From the NCBI GenBank assembly GCA_018417955.1, contig JACTVC010000007.1, positions 1,426,001-1,490,000 of the forward strand: a stretch of DNA of 64,000 nucleotides. Reading direction: 5' to 3'. The notes beneath the pieces were generated by a model. It was given only the letters and a program-made list of their open reading frames with translations, had not been told where the DNA came from and did not search any database. The translations under genes were made by a program, and so were the position numbers. Shown in pieces: positions 62,901 through 64,000 of the stretch (position 1 is the stretch's first letter; every line of letters starts with the position of its first letter). The stretch comes from Laccaria trichodermophora (taxonomy: Eukaryota; Basidiomycota; Agaricomycetes; Agaricales; Hydnangiaceae).

Positions 62901-64000
62901 TGTCTATACTATCTACAAATGACAGTAACTAGATGATCACTATGAGCATATAAAGTGCTTTATTCAATGATCCTCACCCCCCAGCAGATGTGTAACACAC
63001 TATCTATGTGTTATATATGGGGAGCTGTTGATGAATGTTGTATAGTGAGCCAAAATGATAATGGTGTTAAGACCAAGCTGTGATTGGCTACAATATAAGT
63101 CAGATCTTGATTCAAGAGATATTCTGCTAGTATCTAGTGGAGATCATTCATGCTTCAGAATCCCACTGCACAATCCCCACTCCTTCTCTGGAAATTCTAC
63201 ACCAAAAGGTTGGATAAATGAAAGATTACTCCTTCATCTACTGGTCCATATATGTGGTAGTGTAGACAGCTGCATACCTAATACAGCCTTACAGCCTCCC
63301 CTACTCTATAACATCAACCAGGACCTTCCAACATGTAGTCATCATGATATAGGTGACTCCAGGGGATCTCACCTTGCAACTTGTCACTTACTGCTACAGT
63401 TGTAAATGAACTGGCAATGTAATCTTGCCTCTGGCTTGGTTCAAACCACCAACCTGCTGACAAGCTGTAATCTTTTATTTAGTGTAACTGAATGCCTATT
63501 TAGTGACTCTGGTGTCACAAGACCCAGTCTATCAGGGCAGGTCTTATCAGATCTGCACTGTTATCTCTTCCCGCATCTGTAGTCAACCTCTCATGGATTT
63601 CCAGGGTAGCTTTGAATATCTGGAGCAATCTTGAATCTTGCTAAAATACACCCACATCTAGTTTCTAACCCTCATTCTTCCTCTCTTTGGACTGTAGCTG
63701 TGACCAAGATCACAGCTGGCAATTGTCATTCCAGCTTGCCATAGCACTTTCATTGACAGCTTCCACATTTAATGCACATATAATCCATTAGACCACCCAA
63801 ATTTGAAATACTACTAGAATAAAATCAGAAAGAAATTGGGTGTTGATGATGGGGTGATATTTACATGGTCTGTGCACAGTTCCCTATATAGTAAGTACTG
63901 AAATTACAGCCAAAAAGTGAGAAAAAAATAAGAAAAGAAATTCACATGCTGGAAATGGTCATTAATAATGTTAATGTATTGTTTACTTGGTCTGTGCACA
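59967..64000 (+). mobile_element. Left part of a third element with the KDZ/fold-back terminus
   Basis: Begins CACTTCAGTCACCCACCTTG and follows the KDZ left inverted repeat closely: AAGCTATTAGC, ATCCAGGCTAATAG, then repeated GGAAATGTTTGA and TGTCACACTGCTGAAAAATC up to about 60490. The right end is beyond the window. No gene is recognisable in 60500-64000; the DNA is AT-rich with repeat arrays. It could be a non-autonomous derivative, or a full element whose genes lie outside. Confidence 0.75.
61840..62700. repeat. Degenerate ~120-bp tandem repeats
   Basis: Units contain TTTTCTGGCTATATTTGTAT, TAATTACCATATTGGAAAAT and ATGCACAGACC. At 63850-64000 the same motif appears inverted (GGTCTGTGCACA), which suggests inverted arrays as in the fold-back element. 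Confidence 0.7.

Overview
The window looks like repeat-rich nuclear DNA of a mushroom-forming basidiomycete (Agaricomycete). Genes have many short introns (about 46-65 bp, GT...AG), and the recognisable proteins belong to families known mainly from agaric genomes: a KDZ (Kyakuja-Dileera-Zisupton) transposase, a KDZ-associated CxC cysteine-cluster protein, a Mutator-like transposase with GCM-like zinc finger, ubiquitin-protease and PHD domains, and a Ty3/gypsy protease remnant. I see no ordinary housekeeping gene, rRNA or bona fide tRNA. The window reads as nested mobile elements and decaying element-borne genes.

Layout. 1-9 kb: a protease/unknown-family chimera (2-2480), then mostly featureless DNA with one small Lys/Glu-rich gene (6640-7360). 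9046-29584: a KDZ-associated CxC gene split by two insertions. The first is a complete 15,748-bp KDZ transposon (9137-24884) with long terminal inverted repeats and a perfect 8-bp target duplication (TAGTGGTG). It carries an intact 12-exon transposase with six consecutive microexons and two large divergent cargo genes of unknown function (13666-16141 minus, 18327-22627 plus). The second (24948-28231) is an element whose inverted ends are GGAATTCC-rich arrays with outward-facing tRNA-like modules. 29.7-37.4 kb: remnants and half of a fold-back element. 37435-41402: a complete 4-kb fold-back element with almost identical arms and the same terminal sequence as the KDZ element. 41551-46507: the Mutator-like transposase/ubiquitin-protease/PHD gene. 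47-50 kb: a 204-bp tandem repeat and an uncharacterised multi-exon gene. 51-54.3 kb: two nested GGAATCC-type elements. 55.8-58.2 kb: an uncharacterised gene with tandemly duplicated exons. From 59967 to the right edge: the left end of a third element sharing the KDZ/fold-back terminus.

The parts interact mainly as a transposon ecosystem. One intact transposase could act on its own 15.7-kb element and possibly on the fold-back and third elements, which share the 17-bp end CACTTCAGTCACCCACC/TG. The cargo genes and most other well-preserved genes each have one (in one gene, two) in-frame stops, and all eight are TGA. That is the pattern expected from decay of CGA codons by methyl-CpG deamination. 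Gene models were made by reading splice sites by eye; family assignments rest on remembered motifs, not on searches.
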